DNA from: Dichomitus squalens LYAD-421 SS1
Lineage: Eukaryota; Basidiomycota; Agaricomycetes; Polyporales; Polyporaceae
NCBI RefSeq assembly: GCF_000275845.1
Contig: NW_006766899.1
Coordinates: forward strand, 275,326-339,325
Direction: 5' to 3'
Length of the DNA: 64,000 bases
Part shown: positions 24,401 through 39,687 of the stretch, piece after piece
How the letters are laid out: each line of letters starts with the position of its first letter
Position numbering within the stretch: position 1 is the first letter of the stretch
Notes under the pieces: model-generated
The model's input: only the letters and a program-made list of their open reading frames with translations
Databases searched by the model: none
What the model was told of the DNA's origin: nothing
Program-made: the position numbers and the translations under genes

Positions 24401-27400
24401 GGTAACTCGCATGACGAGCGGCGGGGCCGTGTCTGCAGCCTTCGAGCGAATCGCCTACAGTCTATGGCACGGGCGTCCCGTCGCGCACGCGTCCCGCGCG
24501 CGCAGAGATCTGCTCCAGCACGCACAGGCCTGCGTTTGCCATCAGCTCAGGACAGGACGGAATCGGGCTACCCCTTGGCACGCAGGGAACGCGCAGGGGA
24601 CGCTCGAGAAGTCGACGACGATCGCGAAAGTCGCGGACGATCTCGCGCACAGCGTGCGACCGCAATCTCCGCACCGTCCACGTGCGACCGCACTGTCCTT
24701 CAAGTCAAGGGCCACATACACTGGGATCGGGTGCCCCGCACACTTTGGGGATGAACAGCGGGAAGGGTGAGGATGCGGGGGCTACCAGACGGCGGTCAGA
24801 CGCACGCGCCGCGCCTCCGAGCCTCCGACGCCCTCCATGCCGTCGTCACGGCGGGGTTCTCTGCCATGGTCAGAGACTAGCACTCGGTCTGCCTTATGCG
24901 CACATGAGCGCTCGGCGGGTGGGAGCGGACAGCAGAGGATGCGGCAGTGCGTACGTACACGTCGTGCATGCGACGAAGGGACGCAGGACATGCCCCCGCC
25001 TTCCCCTCTCGTCCTGCCGTTCTTCTTCTGTTGTGGTGGCATGATCGTAGGTGCCCGGCGCGCTGGAGGAGACGACATGTTGATACTGTCCAGGGACGCT
25101 GGGCCAGCGCTGCGTACGACTATGACGTCCCTCGAGCGCTCAGGGTTGTACAGTACTTGCTTTCTGTGCTCGACGCGACAACGTTGCTGTGCATACCGTT
25201 CAAACTGCATGTCCGATGCCTGAGACAGTATCAGATCTAGGGTCTCCGTCAGTCGAATTCGGCTCCGCGGTCCTCCGGGGGCCCGGCGTACGTACCTGGC
25301 CTTGTCGTGCAGCAACATTGGACTCGCGTGGGCGGTCGTGCCGCGCCCCTCGAGCGCGAGCGCCCTGCGCTGTCTCTCTCTCTGTCTCGTAGCGGAAGGA
25401 TAGCGTCTCCCAGGCTGGCCCGCGACGGGACGTAGCGGCACTCTGTGTAGCTTGTGGCCCATCGCTGTTTGTGTCGACTCGACCCGGATCGCAGACGTAT
25501 CGCGGACAACCTTGCACGCATGCTCACGTGCGCAACGCACAAGTGCACACATACAGGAGCAGCAGCAGACGAGGTGCAGAGACGGCGTCAGGCCCCCTCG
25601 TTGCCACGCGCGACGCGACGGGCCCCGCGCGCCCGCGTGCGCGGCTGCGTACATACTGCAAGTAAGTAAAACGGGCACTACATACGTACGGGACCGAGCC
25701 TGATCGCGTGCATCTCGTCAGGGCACCACGCGAGCGTGGCATGATCCACGGACGCATCAAGCTCGACGGTGTTGGCGTCGTTGGCGGTCGTCAACGTTCG
25801 ACGTCCGATGCTTGATGTCGTCGATCGCGGCGTCACACACACGACGGCGCCAGTGGCTGCGACGCGCAGAGCAAAAAGTCGACGGCGTCGTGTGTAGTGT
25901 GTGCGTATCAGAGTCGGGCCCCGGGCGAACAGCAGGATCAGGGTGGTATGTACATACGGGCCCGGGCGCCCGTGGATACGGGAGCTGCCACGATCGCGGG
26001 TCGACGTCGCAGGTGGGCTGACGGCTACGGGACGCGTACGGTCGTCCTCGTCAACCCCGCAGCCGCCCTGGGGGATGTACATAGAAGTTCACGTGTACGG
26101 ATATGTGGGCTGCCGGGCCCGAAGCTGCACAAAGTCTCGATTATGCCTCCTACATGATGCTGTGGCAGGTAGCAAGAGTAGAAGTTGCCTCAGACGGTCA
26201 TGCCACATGCGAGTACAGCGGATGCGCATCGATGCGAGGCGTGCTTATGGTGATAGAACACTGCTCGCCAGGCGCGAGGCAGCGCACCGGATCGTCGCGG
26301 TCGACACTGGCCGTCCGGCTGCAGCTTGGGTCCTAGTCCGCAAGTAGATAATCCGCTTGGCGGCCCCGCGCGTGCGATGCGCGTGCCGCGGTGCCAGTGG
26401 ATCGCTGCGGCATCGTGAACAGAACCATATCCTCATCCTTGTGCCGGGGCGAGCCTTGTCGGCCCCGCTGGCGATGGGGATCATAGCTAAGTATGCTGTC
26501 GTCGTCAACGACTATCCGGGACACAAGTGCCAAGAGACGCTCGCAGGTATTTCTGCCATCTGAGACGAGCATTCCCACAGCGCGACGACGGTATAAGCGT
26601 GACCAGCAACGTGCACCGTTGGGGGGGCGGCCGACGACGCATCGAGTGTGTCCTGTGTGCAGCCAGTGCGGCACGCTGGCCCGCGTTCCGAGCGTCACTG
26701 TCACCGGGACACTCGCGCGTGCGCGCCGTGTGCGGAGATGGGGATCAGGAAGCGTGCCCCAGGCGCGGTGCAGTGTGGTCTGAGCTCGAAGGTCTCGCGT
26801 CTTGGCCACGCGTGTGCGAACGGCTGGGCGGACAATGAAACGGCTCGGAGGGGTGCTGGGAACGCGGGAGGGACGGGAGGGCGTATGTGCATGTACGGTA
26901 CGTCTCTGCAGACTCGGGACGCGAACGCGTGCACGGTCCGCAGGGCGCAGCGTCAGACGTTTCCTGGATGACTATGGTTTGCCAGGGGGCGGAAAGGTGG
27001 GCTCGCGGATGCGCCTGTGCACAGGACGGCACGAAGGCCAAGTTCACTTATTGGGATTTCAGCCTGACAGCTGTCGGGCTGACGAGGAGGCAGGGCGGGT
27101 GGACGTGCGCGGCGGCGCCTTGGGAGGAGCGTGTGGGGGATCGCATTGGGAGTGGTCGGGGCGGGTGGGCAGAGGGCATTGGCTGCGAGATGAGGCGCAT
27201 GGGCGGTGCGGGATGGTGGACCGAGGGGGCGGGGGAGCATAGTTGGCAGACGTCGGCCTGGATCGCGGATGCTTGGCGTGGAGGGAGCAGTGCCCCGCGG
27301 CCGTTGTCCGCGCTCGAGAGGCTGTCCAACCCCTCGCGCGCGAAGAGCAGTCAGCAGGGGCTCGGGTCGGCGACTGGGGGTTGCCGTACGGAGAGTGCCG

Positions 27401-27793
27401 GACGCGGGAGCCATTGAGCCGGGCGGGCGGGCGGGCGACTGGAGGGGGCGTGACTGTGACTGGTGTTTGGGGGTGTTTGGCGGGCGGCTGCTGGGGATGT
27501 CGACTTGGTGGGCGGTGGGAGAGGAGAGTATATTACGGATAGTCGTCGTCGCACTCGGCAGATCGCTCATCTCCCCAGTCTCTCGACTTCATCCCGCCGT
27601 CCTCTTCCTCCCTCATCCCGCGCACTTTCCTCTGCGTGTCCCGCCGCTCCCTAGCACGCCCTACACTCCTCCTGCCTCCTGCTTTGCTCATATAGACCCT
27701 CCTCCGCTCTTCCATCCTCCTCTCTCACGACCTCTCGCACCAGCTTCGTCCGCACCCAACATCTCTTCTACTCCAACGCATACTTTACCAGCC
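18485..27793. other. 9.3 kb tract with no convincing gene, GC-rich from about 20 kb
   Basis: Open frames of up to about 300 codons exist on both strands (for example around 20.3-21.2, 22.7-23.6 and 24.8-25.7 kb). They overlap one another, are rich in Arg, Ala, Pro and Cys, and show no domain, exon pattern or hydrophobic periodicity. They are what high GC content produces by chance. The 25-27 kb part is dense in cgtac and acgta words. The tract ends at the SFP1-like gene and may include a long promoter or non-coding transcripts; I see no direct evidence for either. Confidence 0.5.
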
Positions 27794-30167
27794 ATGGCTA
27801 CCGCACAGCCAATATCCTACAACTCCGCCGACCCCCAGGACTTCATCATGGGCTCCGGCTCCTTCACTGGCCAGAACGGCTCCTTTAATGCCGCCTCCTC
27901 CCTGACCCGGCACATCCTCGGTGGTTCCCCTCTATCCTTCCGCGCTGGCTCCTTCGGCAGCCGTTTCTACCCTGGCATGTCTCCTGGCCAGCTCCTTGGC
28001 CCATTAGAGTGAGTGTTCATTCCTGGCTTCATCCTTCGTTTGGCATCCCACCATCTCGGCAATGTGATTGTTGGCGTCCTGGTCGGATTGGCGGTCTCCA
28101 CATGTGATCCCGCCTAACGCCTATCATTTCTTCCATTGTGCTTGGTCGCTTCCCGTGCACACTCCTTCATGGATCGCCCTTCCGCTCTCGCACCCGACTG
28201 TCGGCATATCGTGCATGAGCGGTTATCACCTGTTTCGCCACATCCTTGCCGCCTTTCACGTCGAACGGCCTTCCACTAATCACTCCTATTCAGTCCCAAT
28301 GACTTCAAGTTCACCAAAATGTCCTCGTCGGTAGAGAGCGACCGGGGTCCTATCGTGAATGCCCTGGCCATGCTCGAGAGGCAAGATGAGCTCGTAAGTA
28401 ACACGGACTTCTCCCAGATACTGACTTGGTCGGCTGACACGAACACCAAGTGTCGCGACTACACCTGCTGTGGACTCAACCTCACCGATCTTCACGCCCT
28501 CGTCGAGCACTTCGAAGAGTGCCATGTCGTTGTCCTCGACCCTTACGCTCCTCAGCAGCTCCCTCCTCAGACGTCCGCCGCTCTCCCCAACTCCGCAGGT
28601 CAGCAGGCTGTAGCGTCATATTTCCCCGACGGAGCCGGCGTTCCCTCTACTTCCTCGCAACAACAGCCCCAGCGCATCCAGACTCAGCAGCAACAGCAGC
28701 AGCAGGCTATCGCCTACCAGGGATTCGACCCCGACGATATGGAACTAGACGTCGATCAGAACGCCAGCGCCCCGTCGTCCGGAGCGCCCTCCCCTCCAGA
28801 CACCCCCATCTCCACCCCACTCTCCGGCTACCCTTCGCCCACCGCGTACTCCGCCGCCTCGTCCCCGCACCAGAGCCAGCCCGCGTCCCCCATCTCGGCG
28901 TTCGAGACCGCGACCGTGCTGCCTTCGCGCAGCGCCCACTCGGCCGCCCTCGGCGGCTTCCGCTCGAGCATGGGCGGGGCCCCCGCGGGGTCCGCGGCGC
29001 GCGCCGAAGACGCGTTCAACGCGTACGCGGGCTACTCCGACTACTCGAGCCTCCTCCCCGGCGCGGCGCCGCTCGGCTCCGGGCCCAACGCGATGTTCAT
29101 GCAGCAGGGCATGACGCTGGGTGCGATGAACGGCGGCGGCAGCGCGAGTCAGAACGGGCAGACGGTGTGCGCGCCCACGGCGCTGCTCCTCAGCGGGAGC
29201 GCGGGCAACACGCCGGACAGCACACCCGCGTCCTCCCGCGTGGCTTCGCCGATCCCGGGCGGATCTGGCGCGGGGTACAGGAACGGCGCGCCGAACGCGC
29301 ACGCGTCCTCCTCTTCGTCCGGCGCGGGCGCGTCCGCGTCCAGCTCGGGCGCGAATGCGAACGCGGGGGCTTCGACGGCGCGCGCGTCGACGACGCTGTC
29401 GCGGCCCGCGTCGTCGCTGCTGCTCTCGAAACCGTTCAAGTGCCCGAAGCCGAACTGCAACAAGTCGTACAAGCAGGCGAACGGGCTCAAGTACCACATG
29501 ACGCACGGGAGCTGCAACTTCGCGCCGCCGAAGGACCTCGAGCACCTCCAGGAGCTGCTCGCGAGCAAGCGCAGCGAGAAGGCGCGCGCGCAGGGCGGCC
29601 AGGGCGCGACGGGCGCGGAGGGCGAGGTCACGCTGAGCGACGCGGAGCTGCGCGAGGTCGAGAAGGAGGCGGAGCGGCGGCTGAGGCCGTACGCGTGCGG
29701 CGTCGGCGAATGCCAGAGAAGGTACAAGAACATGAACGGGCTGCGTGAGTCTCTTTGTTCGCTTTTGATTGGTCTGGAGGGAGCGCGGAGCTGACGCGGG
29801 GCGCGCAGGGTACCACTACCAGCACTCGGGCGACCACGGCGCGATCGGGCTCGCGCTGCTCGCGAGCGGGCAGCACGAGTGCCTGCAGCACAACCGGTCG
29901 CGGCACGCGACACCGTCGCACTCGGCGTCGAACTCGGTCTCGGGCACGCCGAGCCAGCCGCGGACGCCCGCGCCCCAGCAGTCGTTTGCGGGGCAGCAGC
30001 AGCAGCAGGCCCAGCAGGCCGCGTTCGCGCAGCCGCCGACGTACCAGAGCGCGATGGCGAGCCCGCCCGCGTACGCGTACCAGCCGCAGCAGTATGCGCA
30101 GTACGCGCAGGCGCAACAGTATGTCGTTGGCATGCAGCAGCAACAGCAGCAGCAGCAGCAGCAGTGA
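27794..30167 (+). CDS. SFP1-like C2H2 transcription factor
   Basis: Three exons, 27794-28008, 28294-29744 and 29809-30167, join to 674 aa with consistent phases. The N-terminus (FIMGSGSFTGQNGSFN, SFRAGSFGSRFYPGMSPGQL) is Ser/Gly-rich. Next comes ILTWSADTNTKCRDYTCC with LTDLHALVEHFEECH, a degenerate finger. A long Ser/Ala/Gln-rich linker follows, then a pair of canonical fingers at about residues 452-478 (CPKPNCNKSYKQANGLKYH) and 537-566 (CGVGECQRRYKNMNGLRYHY, split by the second intron). This split finger pair is the hallmark of the SFP1 group, which in yeast controls ribosomal protein and growth genes. The tail ends in a run of about nine Gln from a CAG repeat (30138-30164); another Gln run lies near 28686-28712. 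The target genes here are unknown. Confidence 0.88.
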
Positions 30168-33100
30168 GCGTACGGTTGCTGGTCTGTGTTCCGTTTGGTC
30201 TTCGACACGTTGTCGTCGACGCCGTCCGGCGTGTGCTCTGTGCTCCATTTATACTGCTACGTCTCCTGCCCGCCACGGTGTCCCTGCTGTCCTCTGGCCG
30301 GCCAGCTACGGTTCCCCTGCTGTCATTTCGCCGGCCAGCCAGCCTCGACGAGGGACAGGAGGGGTCGTTTACATCTCTGCCGCCTTTTTTTCTTCCGCTC
30401 GCTCGCTCGTAATGCCAACTCTACTGCCTGGTCGCACAACAAAAGTACAGGTACATCGCGCGATATAGCGGCGTACATAATTAGAGTACCTTTACTTCCC
30501 TTACCTACGTACGTAGTTCGTCTTGTGTCCCTCTCCCCTCTCGTTCGTGTCTTTCGGTCGTGCAGTGTGTATAGTCCGCCTCTCGTTCTGCGCTGTCGTA
30601 TTCGATCTCGATTTTCTTTCTCCTGTCCGCCCCGGTTTCTCTCACCTCTCACTGTATAATTTGTCCCTGTCCCTGTCTCTGTCTTGTCTCCGCCTGTGTC
30701 CGAATTTCCTCTCTATCTCTCTTGCGATGCTCGACACTTACATATCCTCGTCGAGACCAGTGTCCCATCCGATCCCACGTTGCTCCCTCCCCCCCCCACC
30801 CTCGCTAATGATGTCACCCACCCCACCGTTGTCCCCTGTCGATGACCCGTTGTTGTTGTTGTCTGTCGTGTCTGCGCCCTTGGTCGCCGGCTGCGTCCGG
30901 CTGTTGTTGTCTTGCCCCACACGCGTATAATACCACCGTTCCGCCCCCACTTATTCTGTCTCTCGCGCCGTTACGAATCCGCATTTGATTGCTGTCCGAC
31001 GACGACGCTCGCGCACACGATTCGGAAAAAAAAAGTAGGGTACGATACGTCTGGACGTACTCGCTATGTACGGCTACGGTTACGGCACTGCACGGTACGA
31101 CTGGGGCGCGTCGTCTCTGCCGTCGACGTATCTATGACCTACACCAAAAGTAGCATCACCACACCAATAGAGAATAGAGTCCCCAGTTTTCCTCCACCGC
31201 GTGGGCGAGTGTTCTCGCCGTTTCGAGATCGAGCGACCGAGCGACCGAGCGACCGAGCGCAGACGCGCCGTGCGCCGTCGTGCCCCCCACTTCCCATTAG
31301 CCACGCGGTTCGGGGCCTCGGAGCCGGGGGTCAACCGGTCACAGATGGGCCTGCAGGTGCGCCACCCGCACGCAGCTCGCGCTCCGCACTTTCTCCCCGC
31401 CCGCCATCCTTCGCTGAGCGGGCACCCGCGGTCCGCCCCGCCGACTGGCCGGTGGACGATCGACCGTCCTCGTACGTCCGCGAGCGTGGTTGACAACGTT
31501 GACGTCGTGGCGATCGTGCAACCCCTCCGCAGGTGCGAGACTACGCACCTGTGCGGGCGGGCGAGAAGTCCCGGAAGACGAGCTGGAGGCTGAAGCCCAT
31601 CCGGATATGTTGCGCGACGCGGCTATGCCCCTTTGCGCGTACATAGACTTACCTTGCCGGCTTCCTCGTCCGCGCGCTGCCGCCCCTGTTGCACGACGTC
31701 GACGTGTCCGGTCCCGCGACCCCCTTTCTTTAGGACTCGAACTCACCGCATGCGCCACCGCCGGCCGCACCGTAGGCACGCAACCCACCCAGGCAACGAC
31801 TTCCGGAACGGCTGCGGGGCGGGGGTCTCCTCACCGTCCACCGCGCCCCTCGCACTCTCCCCGGTCTGCGCAGCGAGGGTGTGAGGTCGATAGGCCCGCT
31901 GTCACGGCGACCTGCGGCCGAGTGTTGTCCCGCGTCTTCCCAGGTCGCCCCCGTGCGCGCGTGAAAGTGGGCCCGGCGTACCCGACGCACCTGACAGACT
32001 TACCGTAGGACGACCGCTCGCGTCGGATAGCTAGCTTGAGCCTCTCGATGGAGAGCAGGTGCTTCGTCGTCCCGAGTCCGTAGAGCTTCGCGAATCGTGA
32101 TGTGTGTGACCTACTCGCTATGTGGCCTCGTTCCTCCATTGGGTGTGCGCTATATCTGGATAGATAGATGCCGGTTTGGGTGAGCTCGTCCTGTCGCCTC
32201 CACCTGCGTTCATTGTCTCCTTACAGGGCTCCCGTGTTAGATCGCAGCCATCGCGCCGAATTCATAGATATTCCGCCTGCCGTATTGACCGTACTATTGG
32301 CTCATGCCTCAAGCTTCGAGGTCCGCTTGAGTCGCGCAAGGTTCGCAAGCGACCCTGCGTGTCAACGACTGCAATCTTAGACTGTCCGCGTGAGTGTGTT
32401 GAGGTAAGGTAAGTAACGATTGAGTGTGTTGTATACGCACGAGTCCAGTGTATGATGGTGTGTGGCTTCGGCGAGTGCGGGCAGGTGTTCCGATGCATAC
32501 AGCTTAGTGATAGTCAGCCGTACGTACTGGAGCGTCGTGGTCGGCGGGCCAGCGACCGATGTGGCGATCGATAGGAACAGGATAGCACGGCTGAGGACTG
32601 TCACCCGCGATACCGTCCCCGTGCGGTGTCAGCCGAGCGTGAGCCACATTGCCATGAGTCGCGGGCCACGGGCGCGCTTCCGGGATGGGTCAGATGCGAA
32701 GGGTGATCAGCAGCGATGAGCCTACTCTAGCCGTCTAGGACGTGTGAAGGGTAAACGTAAGATAGCCTACCATAGCGATTGATGTCCACCTGGGCATGTC
32801 GCTTGCCGACATGTCAGGTTGAGAGAGGGCGTCACTGTGCGCCGCTCGGCCCTTGAGAGCGTCGTCGGTGCATTGCAATCCTCCGGAAACGAGCGCACCG
32901 GCGGGAAACCGCAGCCGTTTCATCTTCGTTAACCAACCGTGACATCAATGCGTGGCTGAGCAGCCTCGGGAGGAACCTCCGAGATGCGTTCGATGAGACC
33001 GGATCGTCCCTCCGCAGGTGCAAGTTAGCCGTTGCAGCGTTTCGGCGATATGGCAAGTCAGGCCCAGAGGCCGGTACCCGATTTCGTCTGGCAGGACGTC

Positions 33101-36100
33101 GTACGATCGCATCGCCAGACCACGCCTGAATCGCATGGACTCCTCGAGTGACGCCGTGAGACGGGAGACTACACTGAGTGCGCGAGGTTGTCCACACCGC
33201 CGTTCTGACGGAGGGTCGATAATTGCGATGTACGTAAGTGCGAGCCGGAGCTTGAGGGCTCGTCCGGCAGATCGATGGCCTCTTCAAGCGCTATTGGTGC
33301 TAGATCGCCGGAGGTTCATCACAGACAAGGAGATAAGGCCAAACGGACGCGTGTGTTGTAAGAAGAAGAGCACGGCGGCGGCCGTTGGGCGCGCTTTGTG
33401 CCTGCGATTCCGCGATTCCATGGGCAGCCGTGGCTTCGAGTTACGGCGATGTGCGTCGACCAGGACCATCTGCGCGACTCCGCGTGTTTGTGGCCTGACA
33501 GTTGAGGTCATCGCCCATTCGGCTCGGCTGGAGAGTAAACGCGATAGATGCAAGATAGCTTCGTGACGCTGAGATACTTGTAGAAGTAGTTGATCACTGG
33601 GTACCGGTACACGCGATGACCAGGTGGGCGAAGGACACGTGCCAGCGCAACGTGCCCTCGCTGATAGGCGCTTCCAGGGACGTCCGTCTCTCTGAGCTGA
33701 GCCTGAACGACTCAGCTCGGGGAGCGAGTGATACCATGTGCGGAGCTGCGAGCCCACGCGCGCTCGAAGAGGGTCCGGAGGCTGTTCTGAAGTGGAGTTG
33801 GAGAGAGCGGAAAGCCACGGGATCCGGCAGCGCAGCAGCGGAGACATTAGTGTGCTTCCGTGACTGTGCGTCAGGCCCGAGCGGAGAAGGGGAAGCAGAG
33901 GGATGGCAGATGCGCGTGTCGGCGCGTAACGACGATGGGGATAGGCGGGCTCTTGCTGGTTGGCCAGAAGAGACTCTCGATCCTCGTTTATGGAAATGGG
34001 GCGCCTGGCATGCGCAGTGGTGAGAAGACAGACATGGGAGGGTATCACCACGAGTACGTATGGAAGCTACGTACGCACAGGTATGCACAAACGCCTGGGA
34101 GCCTGGATATGAATAGAGCGTGGATGCGATAAGTCCAATCGGTACCCCAACGCAATGAGTCCAAGAGTGGAGCGTAGCCTGTAGTGAGCTGCAACTGGAT
34201 TGACGATCCGCCCGAACATAACCTCGGCACCAGACGGAACGTGCTATCTCCGAAGATAGGTTCCGAGCAAGACAGTGCAGTGTGGAGTGGAGATAAGTTG
34301 GTGGGAATTAGGCGAGCGGAGACACCGGTATCAAGGAGAGGTGCAAGTTTATAGACCGCTGCAAGCCCAGGGCCGCCGAGACTAAGGCAAGATGTTAGAG
34401 ATTGACATGAGGCTGAAGCGATAACTGAGAAACTGAGAAGACGTTCTGTGGAAAACGCACCTGCGGATATGGCGAAGAGCGTTCGGACGGCTGAACGTAC
34501 GACTGTCTCAGTACAACTGGCACTATGCTGAGGCTCTTTTCGTTTAAGCTTGAACGCGATACGATATAAGAGATCATCATTTGTGTACAACTCCACTACA
34601 AGCCGCAAGAACGTACGTGGAAGGTTTCGGTGTTTCAGGGCACGTTGTCTCTGCAAGCCGCTAGGTAAGTGATTCTAGAGTTGAGCTTGTAACCTTGCAA
34701 AGCAAAGGAGATTTGCTTACTTCTCATAGAAGCGCCGAACGATCTCAGTGCAAGTATAGCGAGGAAGAAGTTCGCGCGGTAATGGCATGTCCTCCAATTC
34801 CACAGAAGCCTGGTGATGAGTGGAGCGGTCGTAGCGTATCAGGTATGAGGAGAAGGAGAATAGCAGTGGTGTCGTCGAGACATTACTACGTCCGAGAAAC
34901 AGGACTGTTAGTTTACCATTCAACTTGTATGATTTACGGCGTACCGTTCATATTAAATCAGAGGGGGATGAGGCCGCTACTAGACCATCGCGCGTAGCAC
35001 GTGAAGTAGAATATATGCGAGAGATAGATCCGGTTGGGGCGAGGAAAGAGTAGAAGTTAATGTAGCATCGGAGGCTCCATTGATGGGAGTTAGGCGCCGC
35101 CCACCGTCGACCACTTACCGTAAGACCTGGGCACCTGAATAACCTCTCCCACATATGAACGAGTCCAAGGCCAGCTTCACACTGAGAAAGAAAGCACTAT
35201 GGATGGAGATAATGATGGTGGCAGAGAAATAAGAACAGAAAATTTCCTTGCTCGCGCGAGCTTCTGTGAGCGCTCAGTGCGTAGGCCTCGGCGCGGCCCT
35301 CGACGGCATCCTCCGGAACTCCTTCCAGATCTGGATAGCAGTGTGTAGTTGGTTTAGCGCTTCTTCTCGCGGCTTGCCAGCGATGGCGGCCCTGAGTTCT
35401 CACACCTTGCCTAACTGAGCTCGCCATGCACTCCTCATCATACACACACCAGAGGCTGTCAGTACGACTGAGCTACTCACGCTGCTACAGCTCTGCGAAT
35501 ACACCCGATGCGTGGCAACAAGTCGGAGGAGTCGCGATTCGAATGATCTGGGGCCCTCGCTTTGCTAGACGTTACGATTGCCAGACTCCGACCCAGCTCA
35601 ACCATATGTGTTGACATCCAGGCTCGCTTTCATACGAATGCTGTATTTAACCGATCTCTGTAGTGCGATACCGTTCTTGCACGTCAGACGACGAGAGCGA
35701 TCGATGGGTGCCAGCAATGTCCCATCATCCGGTGAACCCCTGCGGCTTGTGCACTCACGTGCAGTTTGAACAGCGTAGCGAATGTCCGCGGTGCGCTCCG
35801 ACATCTTGTGGAGGGCATTAGCGTACACTGTGCCTGTCCACCACGGTCGTTTTTAGAGTGACCCGTCTCACTCCGAAGAATAGCACCCTGGGTTCTCACA
35901 GAATTCATCTCATTTAGATCTATCCTCAAGCGATATGAGTAACGTAGGTTAGTACTCATTTTGCACAATATAACTCATGCTCATGTGTGCAGGTAATAAT
36001 GAGACAGGAGAGTGTGCACAAGATATCTTATCATGGGTTTGCCCTCCGTGGGCCCTACTTTCGACACGCTCTGCAATGCTGCCTCCTCAGTCGTGGGTGC

Positions 36101-36384
36101 GGGCGGGCATTCTCGGCTAAGTACCGACTCTGCCCCCTTTCTGAGATACCTGCTTTGAATGTATGCGGAAGCCAGGATACTCTAAAGCCGCGAGTTGTCC
36201 ACGGGCGTACGGAAAGCTTAGGGATTGGCGTACAGGTATTTTCCAGCGCCTACCATTCGGCATCCACGTCTTCGTTGTAGATGTTAGAAGATGCGTTGCA
36301 ATGCTCCGGGTTGCTCCTCTGTACTCAATGGGGCAGCCATCACTTCAGCCTTTTTGCAGCTGCTATTGCCTACGCTCCCCGCAT
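30168..36384. other. 6.2 kb without a convincing gene
   Basis: 30.2-31.0 kb is pyrimidine-rich and probably holds the 3' UTR of the SFP1-like gene. Beyond that, minus-strand frames of 255, 164 and 203 codons (33.28-34.66 kb) overlap each other, lack domains and show no credible splice pattern. No RNA gene or repeat family was recognised, apart from the short tandem repeat at 31.2 kb. Confidence 0.45.
31229..31259. repeat. short tandem repeat, unit gagcgacc
   Basis: Four successive near-perfect copies of gagcgacc, a minisatellite-like run in non-coding DNA. Confidence 0.75.
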
Positions 36385-36392
36385 GCATAAAA
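36385..36392 (+). promoter_or_regulatory. TATA box of the O-acetylhomoserine sulfhydrylase gene
   Basis: gcataaaagg lies about 55 bp upstream of the ATG at 36443, a usual distance for a fungal TATA box with a short leader. Confidence 0.5.
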
Positions 36393-36442
36393 GGCAGAGC
36401 GGACGAGGTGGGGAGGCAGCAATCACTCCCATATACCTCTAA

Positions 36443-38499
<2,057 letters not shown>

Positions 38500-38909
38500 T
38501 CCCTCGTGGACAAGCGGTCCTAGGGCATATGCAGCCAAGATGGACTCTACATGTACCTGCCCCCGCAGGCGTACAGCATTGTGACCCTTGAACCACAGAC
38601 TCATTTGTGGAAGGGCGATAACGAAGACTGACATTATGACATGACGGCGTGATGCTACAAGACAAAGACAAAGAAACAAACAACAACAATGACTACGAGT
38701 ACAATGGCTGAGTGGGACGGATCCGAGAGGTGTGACTAGTGCAAAGCAAGAGATAATGGTGCATTACAGCCGCCACGAGCGCATCACAATCGCAAAAGGA
38801 GCTGCGTCGGTCGATGTCCGACGTGTACAGTGTGCGGGGTGAAAGGAGTGGAGAGGAGGTGGCGACTATATATAGGAATATATAATCTCGACGTGATAAT
38901 GGCCGAGGC

Positions 38910-39687
38910 TCACAGGCTCGTCACCCTCGTTACCGGCATCGGACCGTCATGAATGTAGGGGGTCGACGGAATGAAGACATGCGGGCCGTTTAGCATCTTC
39001 TCCAAGTACTCCAGGTCATCGTCCAGGGCCACCTGGGTCTTCTCTACGAGCCGCGTCGCGATATCGCTCAAGTCGGGTTCCGAAGCCGTGACCGAGAAGT
39101 CGAACCACTGTCCCGAGGTGAGCTTCTTGCTCGTACTGCCAAGAATCGGATTCATATATAAAGCTTCACATAGAGCCAGGCCATGACTTACCTCTTGTCT
39201 CCGTAAAAAGCGTAGTCATTCTTATACGACGGCGCACGCGAAAGAGTATTGACCGGCGTGGCGGGACCGTCGGAATCCGACCCTTCGGATGACAAGTGAG
39301 AGAACACTTGACACAGCGCCGGCATAGGGACTACGCTGTCGTCCTTAGCTGGATGCATGGATGCGCTTTCCGCCCCGGTATCTTCTTTCTCCGGCAGAGG
39401 CTGTAGCAGCCAGCACACGGTCAATTCAACATACTACAGTCTATGTAGGAAGAGCCTACCGGAAGCGTGTCCGTCTGACACGTCCATGAACACTGCCCGA
39501 ACTCTTGGATGGAATGCCTCCGCTTTTCGTAAAGAAGCTTGCGCCTCCCAAAGCTACGCCCCAGTTTGGTCCAGCTGATCTTGCTCGAAGCTTGCTCCCG
39601 GACAGACGTCTCCGCGGTGCCCTTGCTCGGCTTACCCACCGTCAAGCTCCTGAAAGGTGCGGGGAGTGGTATATCGAAGAAAGGCAT
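38910..39687 (-). CDS. unknown protein, three exons
   Basis: Start ATG 39687 (MPFFDIPLPAPFRSLTVGK). Exon 1 continues to ..WTCQTDTLP, then an intron (gtaggctc..gctacag) leads to PLPEKEDTGAESASMH ..NDYAFYGDK, and a second intron (gtaagt..ggcag) to TSKKLTSGQWFDFSVTASE and ..HDGPMPVTRVTSL, stop at 38910. Exon 1 is basic (SFGRRKLLYEKRRHS); exon 2 is acidic and Ser-rich. The last exon has a helix-like ARLVEKTQVALDDDLEYLEK segment. About 230 aa. No family recognised and no signal peptide or membrane helix seen. Convergent with the sulfhydrylase gene, about 410 bp apart. Confidence 0.65.

Noticed and set aside
24782..25678. 298-codon open frame on the minus strand
   Set aside because: Cys/Arg-rich without domain; typical chance frame in this tract.
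28745..29545. 266-codon antisense frame within the SFP1-like gene
   Set aside because: Shadow of the Ser/Ala-rich coding strand.
33284..34656. three overlapping minus-strand frames of 164-255 codons
   Set aside because: No domains, mutual overlap, no introns fitting this genome's pattern.
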